This document shows positions 35,735 to 43,955 of a DNA stretch of 64,000 nt, piece by piece (position 1 is the stretch's first letter; every line of letters begins with the position of its first letter). The DNA lies in assembly GCF_024730565.1 (NCBI RefSeq), contig NZ_CP077725.1, positions 3,366,501 through 3,430,500 of the forward strand, read 5' to 3'. The position numbers were made by a program, and so were the translations under genes. The stretch comes from Clostridium sp. CM027. GTDB taxonomy: Bacteria; Bacillota; Clostridia; Clostridiales; Clostridiaceae. Below the pieces are notes generated by a model, which worked only from the letters and a program-made list of their open reading frames with translations, searched no databases and had not been told where the DNA came from.

Positions 35735-37393
35735 ATGCGTAGTTTCAATATAGGACTTAAGGATGGTAGAAACATTTTAGTTCCAGAGGGAACTATATTA
35801 AATGATATTATTAAAAAAAATAATTTAGTAAGCGATTTTCCAGTAGTTTTAGGTAAAATCAACAATAAATTTTATGAGCTAGGAAGTACTATCACGCATG
35901 GGGGTGATTTTGAACTCGTAGATATTACAAGTAGAATCGGAACGATGGCGTACGTTAGGACCCTTCAATTTGTACTAATAAAAGCAATTTCTGAATTATT
36001 CCCTGAAGCTAAAATTTCTATCGAACATTCTTTAAGTAAGGGATTATTTGGTGAGATTCATAAGACTCTTGCACTAGATATTGATGACATATATGATATA
36101 AAAAGCAGAATGAGCGAAATAATAAAAGCGGATATTCCTATAAGAAAGATAGCATTTTCAAAAGAGAGGGCAGTGGAAATTTTTACGCAGTATGATATGC
36201 AAGATAAAGTTAAGCTTTTAAAATATGTAACAGGAAAAGAGATAAAGCTTTATGAACTAGATGGGAGATATGATTATTTCTATGGCCCTATGGCTTATTC
36301 AACAGGAATATTAAAAATATTTGATTTAATGTACTATGAGCCGGGGTTTATATTAAGATATCCAACAAATGATGAACCAGATAGAATCCCTAAATTTTAT
36401 AAACACGAAAAACTAGCTAAAGTATTTTATGAAGCAGCGCAATGGGGAGAAATACTAAGTGTTGGAAGTGTTGGTGCACTAAACAATGAAGTGGTAAATG
36501 GCGATATTGTTAATTTAATTAGAGTAGCAGAAGCACTTCATGAAAAGAAAATTGCATATATTGCGGATATGATTTATAAGCGGGAAAAGGTGAAATTGGT
36601 TCTTATTGCTGGACCGTCCTCATCAGGGAAAACTACTTTTTCAAAAAGATTAGGGATTCAATTGAGGGTAAATGGCTTAATACCAATATTTATTTCATTA
36701 GATGATTATTTTATTAATAGGGAAATCACTCCAAGAGATGAAAGTGGAGAATATGATTTTGAATCTATATATGCTTTAGATTTAGAGCTTATAAATAAGG
36801 ATTTAAAATTATTACTGGAAGGCAAAGAGACTGAAGTACCAAGTTTTAATTTTAAAACAGGGAAAAGGGAATGGCATGGTAATAAGATTAAAATGCCCGA
36901 AAATGGAGTTATGATTGTAGAAGGAATACATGGATTAAATGAGATTTTAACTTCATCTATATCTAAGGATAGTAAATTTAAAATATATATAAGTCCTTTA
37001 ACACAGCTTAATTTAGATGATCACAACAGGATTTCTACAACAGACGTAAGAATGACAAGGAGAATAGTTAGAGATTATTTATCAAGAGGATACGGCGTTG
37101 AAGATACACTGAAAATGTGGCCTTCTATAAAACGTGGAGAGGAAAAAAATATTTTTGTATTTCAAGAGCAGGCAGATGCAATGTTTAATTCTAGCGTAGT
37201 ATATGAGCTTTGTGTGCTTAAGAAATTTGCATTAGCCGAGCTTAATAAAGTTGGGGAAGAAAGTCCAGTATATTATGAGGCAAGTAGATTAAGAAGCTTT
37301 CTTAATTTTTTTAAAGATGTAGATAAAGATTTAGTACCAGATAATTCAATAATAAGAGAATTTACTGGCGGAAGTTGCTTTTATAAATACTAA
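35735..37393 (+). CDS. nucleoside kinase: TGS/SAD domains fused to a uridine kinase domain
   Basis: The 552-aa protein has an N-terminal TGS-like domain (1-60), a threonyl-tRNA synthetase second-additional-domain region (about 65-250, YFYGPMAYSTG), and a C-terminal uridine kinase/phosphoribulokinase domain from about 285, with Walker A GPSSSGKTTFSKR, DDYFINR, EGIHGLN and a late DVRMTRRIVRDY. It probably phosphorylates uridine or a related nucleoside with ATP or GTP. The fusion is common in Firmicutes. The ATG follows AGGGGATGATTGT. Confidence 0.9.
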   Translation: MRSFNIGLKDGRNILVPEGTILNDIIKKNNLVSDFPVVLGKINNKFYELGSTITHGGDFELVDITSRIGTMAYVRTLQFVLIKAISELFPEAKISIEHSLSKGLFGEIHKTLALDIDDIYDIKSRMSEIIKADIPIRKIAFSKERAVEIFTQYDMQDKVKLLKYVTGKEIKLYELDGRYDYFYGPMAYSTGILKIFDLMYYEPGFILRYPTNDEPDRIPKFYKHEKLAKVFYEAAQWGEILSVGSVGALNNEVVNGDIVNLIRVAEALHEKKIAYIADMIYKREKVKLVLIAGPSSSGKTTFSKRLGIQLRVNGLIPIFISLDDYFINREITPRDESGEYDFESIYALDLELINKDLKLLLEGKETEVPSFNFKTGKREWHGNKIKMPENGVMIVEGIHGLNEILTSSISKDSKFKIYISPLTQLNLDDHNRISTTDVRMTRRIVRDYLSRGYGVEDTLKMWPSIKRGEEKNIFVFQEQADAMFNSSVVYELCVLKKFALAELNKVGEESPVYYEASRLRSFLNFFKDVDKDLVPDNSIIREFTGGSCFYKY

Positions 37394-37453
37394 AGCACCT
37401 GGAAATAAAATAATTACGTTATACTGTGCAGATGCTTACAAGGAGGGAAACAA

Positions 37454-38131
37454 ATGAAAAACTATAGTGTTTTTGACATATTGGGTCCAATTATGGTAGG
37501 GCCATCAAGTTCACATACAGCAGGGGCTGCAAGGCTTGGTAAAATTGCCGCTATAATTTCAGGGAAAAATATAATATCAGTAAAATTTGTTTTACATGGT
37601 TCTTTTGCTAAAACGTATAAAGGCCACGGAACGGATAGAGCATTAGTAGCAGGGATTTTAGGGATGGATCCTTGGGATGATAGACTTAAAGACTCATTAG
37701 CTATAGCTAAAAATCAAGGGCTCCAAATAGAGTTTGCTGAGGACGATTTGGGAGATGTTCATCCTAATACAGTAAAGTTTATTATAACAAAAAAAAATGA
37801 GAAAATAGTTGAAGTTGTTGGGTCGTCTGTTGGAGGAGGAAATATTTCGATATTTGAAGTTGATGGCCAACCAGTTAAATTTACAGGTAACTATCCAACA
37901 ATTATAATTAGCCATAAAGATATTCCAGGGATGATTTCAAAAGTAAGTACCTTGTTATATGATGGAAATGTTAACATAGCATTTATGAATGTGTATAGAA
38001 ATAGTAGAGGGCTAAAAGCAGCCATGGTGTTTGAGACAGATACCATAGTAACTGAAAACGTATTAAGTAAGATTAAGTCTATGGAGGATATTTACAGTAT
38101 AAGAGAAATATCACCAGTGCAACGGTCGTAA
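37454..38131 (+). CDS. sdaAB: L-serine dehydratase, iron-sulfur-dependent, beta subunit
   Basis: The 225-aa beta subunit begins with the SDH beta domain (SVFDILGPIMVGPSSSHTAGAARLG) and ends with an ACT regulatory domain from about residue 150 (IIISHKDIPGMISKVSTLLYDGNVNIA). With the alpha subunit it deaminates L-serine to pyruvate and ammonia. AAGGAGGGAAACAA precedes the ATG. sdaAA follows after 20 nt. Confidence 0.96.
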   Translation: MKNYSVFDILGPIMVGPSSSHTAGAARLGKIAAIISGKNIISVKFVLHGSFAKTYKGHGTDRALVAGILGMDPWDDRLKDSLAIAKNQGLQIEFAEDDLGDVHPNTVKFIITKKNEKIVEVVGSSVGGGNISIFEVDGQPVKFTGNYPTIIISHKDIPGMISKVSTLLYDGNVNIAFMNVYRNSRGLKAAMVFETDTIVTENVLSKIKSMEDIYSIREISPVQRS

Positions 38132-38151
38132 TACAGCGAGGAGGAAATAAT

Positions 38152-39042
38152 ATGTTTGTAAACAAAGGGATAGAACTTTTAAGTGTATGTGAAGAGAAAA
38201 ATATACCGATTTCGGAATATACAATAAGGTGTGAACAAGAAGAAAGTGGATTTACGCGTAGTGAAATTGTTGAAAAGATGAGGAAAAATCTAAATATAAT
38301 GAGAGAAGCTGCGGAATATGGGCTTACAAATGAAACTAGATCTATTAGTGGATTAATAGGTGGGGATGCAATTAGACTGAATAGGTATGCGCAGGGGGGA
38401 AATACACTGACAGGTGAATTTATGATAAAAGCAATGGCGAGAGCTCTTTCTTGCTCAGAAGTGAATGCAGCCATGGGAAAAATAGTCGCTGCGCCGACAG
38501 CGGGGTCTTGTGGAATACTTCCTGCAGTAATTATTACAGCAGGAGAGAAGTTAAATAAAACTGAAGATGAGCTAATTAATGCGTTATTCACAGCTTCTGG
38601 AGTAGGAATTATAATAGCTAAAAATGCTACAATGTCAGGAGCTGAAGGTGGATGTCAGGCTGAATGTGGTTCTGCCGCTGCCATGGGCGCAGCAGCTGTA
38701 GTGGAAATGATGGGTGGTACTCCCGCTATGGCACTAAATGCAGCTGCTATTGTTATAAAAAACATATTAGGACTAGTATGCGACCCTGTCGCAGGGTTGG
38801 TTGAGGTGCCGTGTGCTAAACGAAATATAGCTGGTGCAGTAAGTGCTTTGACTACTGCAGATTTGGCTATGAGTGGGGTTACAAGTCGAATACCTTTTGA
38901 TGATACAGTAATTGCCATGTATAAGGTGGGAAAACAATTACCTTGTGAATTAAGAGAAACAGCTATGGGCGGGCTTGCAACTACTCCTACAGGACTTGAA
39001 CTTGCAAAAAAAATATTATTAAAACAAGGTTCGCTTAAATAA
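38152..39042 (+). CDS. sdaAA: L-serine dehydratase, iron-sulfur-dependent, alpha subunit
   Basis: The 296-aa catalytic subunit carries the [4Fe-4S] cysteines in EGGCQAECGSA, LVCDPVAG and VEVPCAKRN, and the substrate region APTAGSCGILPAVI. It converts L-serine to pyruvate and ammonia; the cluster makes it oxygen-sensitive, in keeping with an anaerobe. It is in an operon with sdaAB and has its own GAGGAGG site. A terminator follows. Confidence 0.96.
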   Translation: MFVNKGIELLSVCEEKNIPISEYTIRCEQEESGFTRSEIVEKMRKNLNIMREAAEYGLTNETRSISGLIGGDAIRLNRYAQGGNTLTGEFMIKAMARALSCSEVNAAMGKIVAAPTAGSCGILPAVIITAGEKLNKTEDELINALFTASGVGIIIAKNATMSGAEGGCQAECGSAAAMGAAAVVEMMGGTPAMALNAAAIVIKNILGLVCDPVAGLVEVPCAKRNIAGAVSALTTADLAMSGVTSRIPFDDTVIAMYKVGKQLPCELRETAMGGLATTPTGLELAKKILLKQGSLK

Positions 39043-39065
39043 ATATATTGTTGGAAGTTAAGAGA

Positions 39066-39097
39066 GGGATATCCTAAACGGGATGTCCCTATTTTTG
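39066..39097 (+). terminator. terminator of the sdaAB-sdaAA operon
   Basis: GGGATATCC pairs with GGATGTCCC (one G-U) around TAAACG, followed by TATTTTTG. Confidence 0.85.
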
Positions 39098-39183
39098 TAT
39101 ATCACATCACTTAGTAAAGTAACCTTTAAAATCATAATGAATAGAATAATAAAGGAGATAACTAATTAAAGGGAGGGATAGAA

Positions 39184-39291
39184 ATGCAGCGGTGCACAGA
39201 AGAAAATGAAGTGTATAACACATACAGAAATATTAATGAAGATATTTTTGATGGGATTGATGAAGAATACGTAAATGAAAGTACAAAATAA
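39184..39291 (+). CDS. possible 35-aa acidic peptide upstream of the antiporter gene
   Basis: An ATG follows AAAGGGAGGGATAGAA, a near-ideal ribosome binding site. The frame encodes 35 residues beginning MQRCTEENEVYNTYRNINED and ends TAA at 39291. It is acidic and soluble. It ends 19 nt before the antiporter start, which itself has a weak ribosome binding site, so translational coupling is possible. I recognise no family. Confidence 0.5.
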   Translation: MQRCTEENEVYNTYRNINEDIFDGIDEEYVNESTK

Positions 39292-39310
39292 TGATAGTTT
39301 GGTGTTGTGA

Positions 39311-40357
39311 ATGAAAAAAACCTATATTTTTATAATCGGTGTAATTGCATTAATGTTTATAAGCACTTCTTCAAGTTTAATAAATACAATAATATATTCT
39401 ATAGCTATAGTTCCGTTAGCTATTCTACTAGGAGATCAAACCACTAGCATTTCAGATTATATAGGGCAAAAAAAAGGGGGGCTTTTAGCTGCTACAGTAG
39501 GCAATGTTCCAGAGCTGATGATGGGAATATGGTCAATAAAGTATGGAATGATACCTATGGTTCAAGCTTCTTTAATTGGGTCAATTGTAAACAATATGCT
39601 TTTGGGTCTTGGAATTGCGGTAGTGTTTGGAGGATTTAAGTTCAGGCAGCAGAATTTCAATAGGATAATAGCACGAACAAATTTCAATATGTTACTATTG
39701 GCCTTGTCCTCCATGGTAGTTATAGCAACATTAAATAGATACTCTGTAGTTAAGGACTCGGTACTTATATCCATAAGTGTGAAAGTTGCTTTTTTACTGA
39801 TAGGTATTTATATCTTAGGACTAATATTCTCATTGTATACTCATAACAATTTGTTTGTTGTAAGCGTGGATAAAGAAGAAAAAAAAGTTGTCGTGAATAA
39901 AAAAGTTATTGAAAGTGTAATGATTTTAATTTGTATATCTGTATTACTTTATTTTATAAGTGATAAGCTAATTTATAATATTAGAGAGTTTACTAAAAAC
40001 TATAATATATCCCAAGAGTTCATAGGTATAATTTTAATTCCACTTTTGGGCAATATAGGAGAAAATGTTTCTACAATAATGTGTGCAATGCAAAATAAGG
40101 TAGATATGAGCTTAGAAACAGCTATAGGATCAAGCATCCAAATTTCACTTTTTGTTACCCCTGTGCTTGTAATATTTTCTTGCTTTATGGGTTTAAATAT
40201 GACACTTCTATTTCCAACCTTTCACATAATAATGTGTAGTATAGCTGTAGGTATGTCTTTTTTAGTCTTTCAAGATGGAAAAACCTATTGGCTAGAAGGA
40301 AGCATTTTAATTACTACCTATATCATAATTACTTTAGCATATTATTATATTGTCTAG
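39311..40357 (+). CDS. calcium/cation:proton antiporter, CaCA superfamily (CAX/ChaA type)
   Basis: The 348-aa protein has about eleven hydrophobic helices. The two alpha-repeats with their ion-binding Glu are visible: TVGNVPELMMGIW near residue 62 and LLGNIGENVSTIMCAM near 243. This is the cation/H+ exchanger pattern; members expel Ca2+ (and sometimes Na+) using the proton gradient. The ATG at 39311 has only a weak GGTGTTGTG upstream. Family C palindrome copy 2 behind it can serve as its terminator. Confidence 0.9.
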   Translation: MKKTYIFIIGVIALMFISTSSSLINTIIYSIAIVPLAILLGDQTTSISDYIGQKKGGLLAATVGNVPELMMGIWSIKYGMIPMVQASLIGSIVNNMLLGLGIAVVFGGFKFRQQNFNRIIARTNFNMLLLALSSMVVIATLNRYSVVKDSVLISISVKVAFLLIGIYILGLIFSLYTHNNLFVVSVDKEEKKVVVNKKVIESVMILICISVLLYFISDKLIYNIREFTKNYNISQEFIGIILIPLLGNIGENVSTIMCAMQNKVDMSLETAIGSSIQISLFVTPVLVIFSCFMGLNMTLLFPTFHIIMCSIAVGMSFLVFQDGKTYWLEGSILITTYIIITLAYYYIV

Positions 40358-40363
40358 GTAAAT

Positions 40364-40420
40364 TCAGATAAATAACAAGTTGCAGCTTTGACTTGTTATT
40401 TATTTTAATGCACCTAAGCA
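40364..40420. repeat. palindromic element, family C, copy 2; also likely terminator
   Basis: AAATAACAAGT and ACTTGTTATTT (40380-40402) form the core stem, extended by TAGGT/ACCTAA at the ends. The element aligns with 32148-32207 in reverse complement. It lies directly behind the antiporter stop codon. Confidence 0.65.
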
Positions 40421-40465
40421 TAAATAGATATATATAATAATATAATTAAACTAAAAGGTGATTAT

Positions 40466-40795
40466 TTGGCACATAGAAGAGTAATTCAGAATTATTACGA
40501 TGATGTAAATAATTTAGCAGATATTTTAACTAAACTAGTTAGTTCTTATAGGCTATTAATAGGTGGAGCAGATGAATTAAATAAAATTGCACTATCTAAA
40601 AAAAGTGAGGTTAAGGATGCATTAAAAAGAGCTGATAATTTGGGGGATATTATAGACGAAACAATAAAGGTGCTAGACGATGCGGGTTATAGTTATATGT
40701 CTTATTGCAAAATTAAGACCGAGGTTATGAACTGCAAGATTCAAACAGAGTATATAGAAACAGAGATTGACGAGGAGCTAAGGTTAAAAGATTAA
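40466..40795 (+). CDS. hypothetical protein, 109 aa, predicted helical
   Basis: The product starts at a TTG (40466) after AAAAGGTGATTATT: MAHRRVIQNYYDDVNNLADI. It is soluble, charged and probably all helical, with three cysteines in none of the usual metal-binding spacings. I recognise no family. Its stop codon TAA coincides with the left end of a family A repeat (TTAATTATCTCC), so the final residues could have been altered by insertion of the element. Confidence 0.6.
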   Translation: MAHRRVIQNYYDDVNNLADILTKLVSSYRLLIGGADELNKIALSKKSEVKDALKRADNLGDIIDETIKVLDDAGYSYMSYCKIKTEVMNCKIQTEYIETEIDEELRLKD

Positions 40796-40894
40796 TTATC
40801 TCCTGCGGAGCTATTAAGCATCTCCTGCGGAGCTATTAAGCATCTCCTGTTATAAAATTGTGGACTTTCCTTCTGAGATGAGATGTCGTTAAAA
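40792..40894 (+). repeat. dispersed palindromic element, family A, copy 4, with internal 22-bp tandem duplication
   Basis: The left end with hairpin CTCC-TGC-GGAG is repeated: a 22-bp unit occurs at 40798-40819 and 40820-40841, with a partial third (40842-40849). The right end GGACTTTCCTTCTGAG...GATGTCGTTAAAA is retained, but the inner hairpin and left outer arm are lost. Confidence 0.8.
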
Positions 40895-40917
40895 AAGTGT
40901 GAGAAATATTATATTTC

Positions 40918-41430
40918 TTACACTTTTTTTATTTGAAATTTACTTACCATAAGATAAGAGAGTATAAATATTATAATAATAGTAAGAGGGAAATTGTGTG
41001 GAGAATTTAAAGTCACGAAAGCATAGAGTGCTAAAAGCATTCCAGAAATAGTAATAGGGATACCAGTATAAACATTATTAAATTTAGAGTTATTATATCG
41101 TGCTAGTCTATATGCACCAGCTACAGGGAAAACTAAAAAACAAATATAACCCAAATAGCCTAAGGAAATGAAATTATATAAATTATATATAAGCAAAGAA
41201 GGTGCAACGCCAAAAGATACTAGATCAGCTAATGAATCCAATTCTTTTCCTAAAGCGCTAGATACTTGTAAAAAGCGTGCTACTTGGCCATCATATCTAT
41301 CCATAAAACCAGCTAATAATATAAAAATTACAGATAATTTGTAATTAGCTTGAAAAGTCATTAGCAAGGATAATAAACCAAAAATTAAATTTCCAAAAGT
41401 AAGAATATTGGGTATAGAGGATTTCTTCAC
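40918..41430 (-). CDS. pssA: CDP-diacylglycerol-serine O-phosphatidyltransferase
   Basis: The 170-aa membrane enzyme makes phosphatidylserine from CDP-diacylglycerol and serine. The CDP-alcohol phosphotransferase motif is complete: DRYDGQVARFLQVSSALGKELDSLAD (pattern D-G-x2-A-R-x8-G-x3-D-x3-D), near residues 44-69. Hydrophobic helices fill the rest. The ATG at 41430 follows TTAGGAGTGATATTTAG. It is a typical-length PssA. Confidence 0.93.
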   Translation of the reverse strand: MKKSSIPNILTFGNLIFGLLSLLMTFQANYKLSVIFILLAGFMDRYDGQVARFLQVSSALGKELDSLADLVSFGVAPSLLIYNLYNFISLGYLGYICFLVFPVAGAYRLARYNNSKFNNVYTGIPITISGMLLALYAFVTLNSPHNFPLTIIIIFILSYLMVSKFQIKKV

Positions 41431-41661
41431 TAAATATCACTCCTAAAATAATAAAATTTCACTAATATATTAATATAAAATCATACTTTAAATTATACAT
41501 CATATTATAGAAACATTTAAGTATGAAATCATAAATTTTATTATTGGGTGGTCAAGGAAAAATATAATAAAAAAATATTAATATTAACATTTATTTATGG
41601 TTAAAATAAAAATATTAGTAATTTTTATCTAACATAAAAAATTAAGAAGGAGGAATATAAA

Positions 41662-42090
41662 ATGAAAGTTTCTGAAATAATGACTAAAGACGTTTTAAGT
41701 TTAGCTGTAGATGATACTGCAAAGCATGCAGCCGAGCTTATGAAAGAACATAATATAGGATCAATTCCTGTAAAAACAAAGGAGAAAGTGATTGGTATTG
41801 TAACGGATAGGGATATAATACTTAGATGCGTGGCAGAAGGCAAGGATGTAAAAACGCAAAAAGTTCGAGATATTATGACTTCTAACCCAGTAGTAGGAGA
41901 TCAAAATATGAATGTGGATGATGCTATTAGGATTATGAGTGAAAGGCAAATAAGAAGGCTACCAATAACGGCAAAGGATCAATTAGTTGGGATGGTTTCG
42001 CTAGGGGATGTGGCATTAGAACCAAAGCTTCATGAAGAGGCTAGGGACGTACTCAGTGATATTTCTATCCCATGCACACAGAATATTTAA
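41662..42090 (+). CDS. CBS-domain pair protein
   Basis: The 142-aa protein consists of two CBS domains: MKVSEIMTKDVLSL...IGIVTDRDIILR and VRDIMTSNPVVGDQN...LVGMVSLGDVAL. Such pairs bind adenine nucleotides and regulate other proteins. No fused effector domain is present, so the partner is unknown. AAGGAGGAATATAAA precedes the ATG. The gene appears monocistronic. Confidence 0.92.
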   Translation: MKVSEIMTKDVLSLAVDDTAKHAAELMKEHNIGSIPVKTKEKVIGIVTDRDIILRCVAEGKDVKTQKVRDIMTSNPVVGDQNMNVDDAIRIMSERQIRRLPITAKDQLVGMVSLGDVALEPKLHEEARDVLSDISIPCTQNI

Positions 42091-42177
42091 TGAGAATGTT
42101 AAAAAATAAATAAAAAATGTAATTTATTAGCGCAATTATATGTTAAATTACTATTGACTTTTATTTTATTAACTAAA

Positions 42178-42214
42178 AATCCACAGGAAAGGTAAATCTT
42201 GTGGATTCATTTTT
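42178..42214 (+). terminator. terminator after the CBS-domain gene
   Basis: AATCCACA pairs with TGTGGATT around a 14-nt loop, followed by CATTTTT. Confidence 0.7.
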
Positions 42215-42274
42215 AAAGAGGTATAATGTTTATAAATAACATATTAAATTTAAACGGAAATAGGGGAGAATGTA

Positions 42275-43162
42275 ATGAACAAGGTAAAATTTATTTATAA
42301 TCCATATTCTGGAGAAAATACTATAGCATCAGATTTAGATAAGATAATAATGATTCATCAAAAATATAAGCACACGATAGTGCCATATAGAATATGCAAT
42401 GAAAATCCTATATCAGATGCTTTTTTTGATATAGACAAAAATTACAAATACATTTTAATAGCAGGTGGAGATGGAACTTTAGATACTGTAGTAAATGAGA
42501 TGAAAAAAAAGAATATTGATTTACCTATAGCAATTCTTCCCGCAGGTACTGCAAATGATTTTGCAAATTATATAGGAATGCCTCAAGATGTTGAAAAGGC
42601 ATGCAATCAAATATTAACAAGCGATGCAAAAAAAATAGATATAGGGAAAATAAATGATAAATATTTTCTGAATGTAGCGAGTGCAGGTTTATTTACAGAT
42701 ATATCACAAAAAATGGATATGGATCTAAAAAACACTATAGGAAAACTTGCATATTATATAAAAGGAATTGAACAGTTACCTAATTTTAGAAAACTAAAAA
42801 TAAAAGTTAGTTCAGATGAAGTTTCTTTTGATGGAAATATGTATTTAATGTTAGTGTTCAATGGACAAACTGCAGGAAATTTAAAATTTGCATATAAAGC
42901 TAAGGTGGACGATGGACTTTTAGATGTAATTATTATAAAGGCTGGAAACATGAAGAATATCTTAAATATTTTTATTAAAATGATTCGAAATGAGCACTTA
43001 GAAAATATAGAAGGAATTGTTTATTTTAAGACTAATAGATTAGAAATAGAATGCTTTGAAGGTATTGGTACAGATATAGATGGAGAAAGAGGACCCGATT
43101 TCCCACTCCTTATAGAATGTGAAAAAGGTGGAATATCTATATTAGGTACTAAAATAAAGTAA
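42275..43162 (+). CDS. YegS/DagK-type lipid kinase
   Basis: The 295-aa protein has the diacylglycerol kinase catalytic domain: FIYNPYSGE at the N-terminus, AGGDGTLDTVVNEM near residue 68, LPAGTANDFANYI near 90, and a late DGERGPDFP. It phosphorylates a lipid, probably diacylglycerol, with ATP at the membrane surface, which would return it to phospholipid synthesis. AGGGGAGAATGTA precedes the ATG. A membrane protein gene follows after 65 nt. Confidence 0.92.
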   Translation: MNKVKFIYNPYSGENTIASDLDKIIMIHQKYKHTIVPYRICNENPISDAFFDIDKNYKYILIAGGDGTLDTVVNEMKKKNIDLPIAILPAGTANDFANYIGMPQDVEKACNQILTSDAKKIDIGKINDKYFLNVASAGLFTDISQKMDMDLKNTIGKLAYYIKGIEQLPNFRKLKIKVSSDEVSFDGNMYLMLVFNGQTAGNLKFAYKAKVDDGLLDVIIIKAGNMKNILNIFIKMIRNEHLENIEGIVYFKTNRLEIECFEGIGTDIDGERGPDFPLLIECEKGGISILGTKIK

Positions 43163-43227
43163 ATTAAGCATAATATCAAACATAAATTAATAAATATTAA
43201 TAGTAGCAATTTTAGGAGAGTATATGA

Positions 43228-43863
43228 ATGAGTATATATTTTTTACTGCTGTTGATAGTGTTTTTTTTATTGTATGAAGGTATAATTTCTAGTTTGATTT
43301 ATGCACCTAAAAAAATTAAAATAATTAGTCTTATTGCTTTAATTTTAATGACGTTTAGATACATAGCTTTAATAATCCTTTCCGTTATAAAAAATCAAAA
43401 TTATTTATATTTATTAAAACCTTTGGTATTCACAAATTTACTTAGCATACCAATATGTGGCGTTATTTCAGTGTTTATATTTGCAAGAAACAATAAAATT
43501 AAACTTAAAAAGATTTTATTTATCTGCTTAATGTTGTCTGTAGTATACTGCATTATGATATATAAATCTGCTTCAGATATTAATGTATCAATCCTTTGTG
43601 GATACATTATAGAATTACAACTAGAAGGTTATTGTTATATTGGACTACTTATAATAAATTCAGTTTTTATTATTAAAGGTATAGAACTTTTTAACAAAAC
43701 ATATTCTAATAAACTAGGATCAGCAATAATAATAATATCTTCTATTGTTACAATTATTTCAGTAATTCTAACTTCAATAAATGGAAATCTCCCATGGTTA
43801 TTGCTAGGCGATATTTCTTGGATTATAACCATAGATTATGGTTTAATAAAGTTTAAAAAGTAA
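43228..43863 (+). CDS. hypothetical integral membrane protein, 211 aa
   Basis: The protein has six or seven hydrophobic helices and almost no soluble part. The start ATG at 43228 lies 9 nt after TTAGGAG. I recognise no family. The lipid kinase upstream is in the same direction and may share a transcript. The end, DISWIITIDYGLIKFKK, is followed by a family A half-element and a strong terminator. Confidence 0.65.
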   Translation: MSIYFLLLLIVFFLLYEGIISSLIYAPKKIKIISLIALILMTFRYIALIILSVIKNQNYLYLLKPLVFTNLLSIPICGVISVFIFARNNKIKLKKILFICLMLSVVYCIMIYKSASDINVSILCGYIIELQLEGYCYIGLLIINSVFIIKGIELFNKTYSNKLGSAIIIISSIVTIISVILTSINGNLPWLLLGDISWIITIDYGLIKFKK

Positions 43864-43883
43864 AGGCAAAATCGTTAATGTTA

Positions 43884-43900
43884 TAGCACCACAGGTGAAA
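43884..43900 (-). repeat. family A left-end hairpin, isolated
   Basis: AGCACCACAGGTG matches, in reverse complement, the left end of family A (CACCTGCGGTG) with loop change TGC to TGT. Similar isolated hairpins lie at 58378 and 62312, each shortly behind a gene. Confidence 0.6.
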
Positions 43901-43905
43901 ATTTT

Positions 43906-43955
43906 AAAAGCATATATGACTACAAAAAAATGTAGCCATATATGCTTTTTTATTT
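43906..43955. terminator. bidirectional terminator before the YgiQ gene end
   Basis: AAAAGCATATATGACTACA pairs with TGTAGCCATATATGCTTTT (one mismatch) around an A-rich loop, with T6 on the plus strand. It lies between convergent genes and overlaps the start of the YgiQ stop region. Confidence 0.9.
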
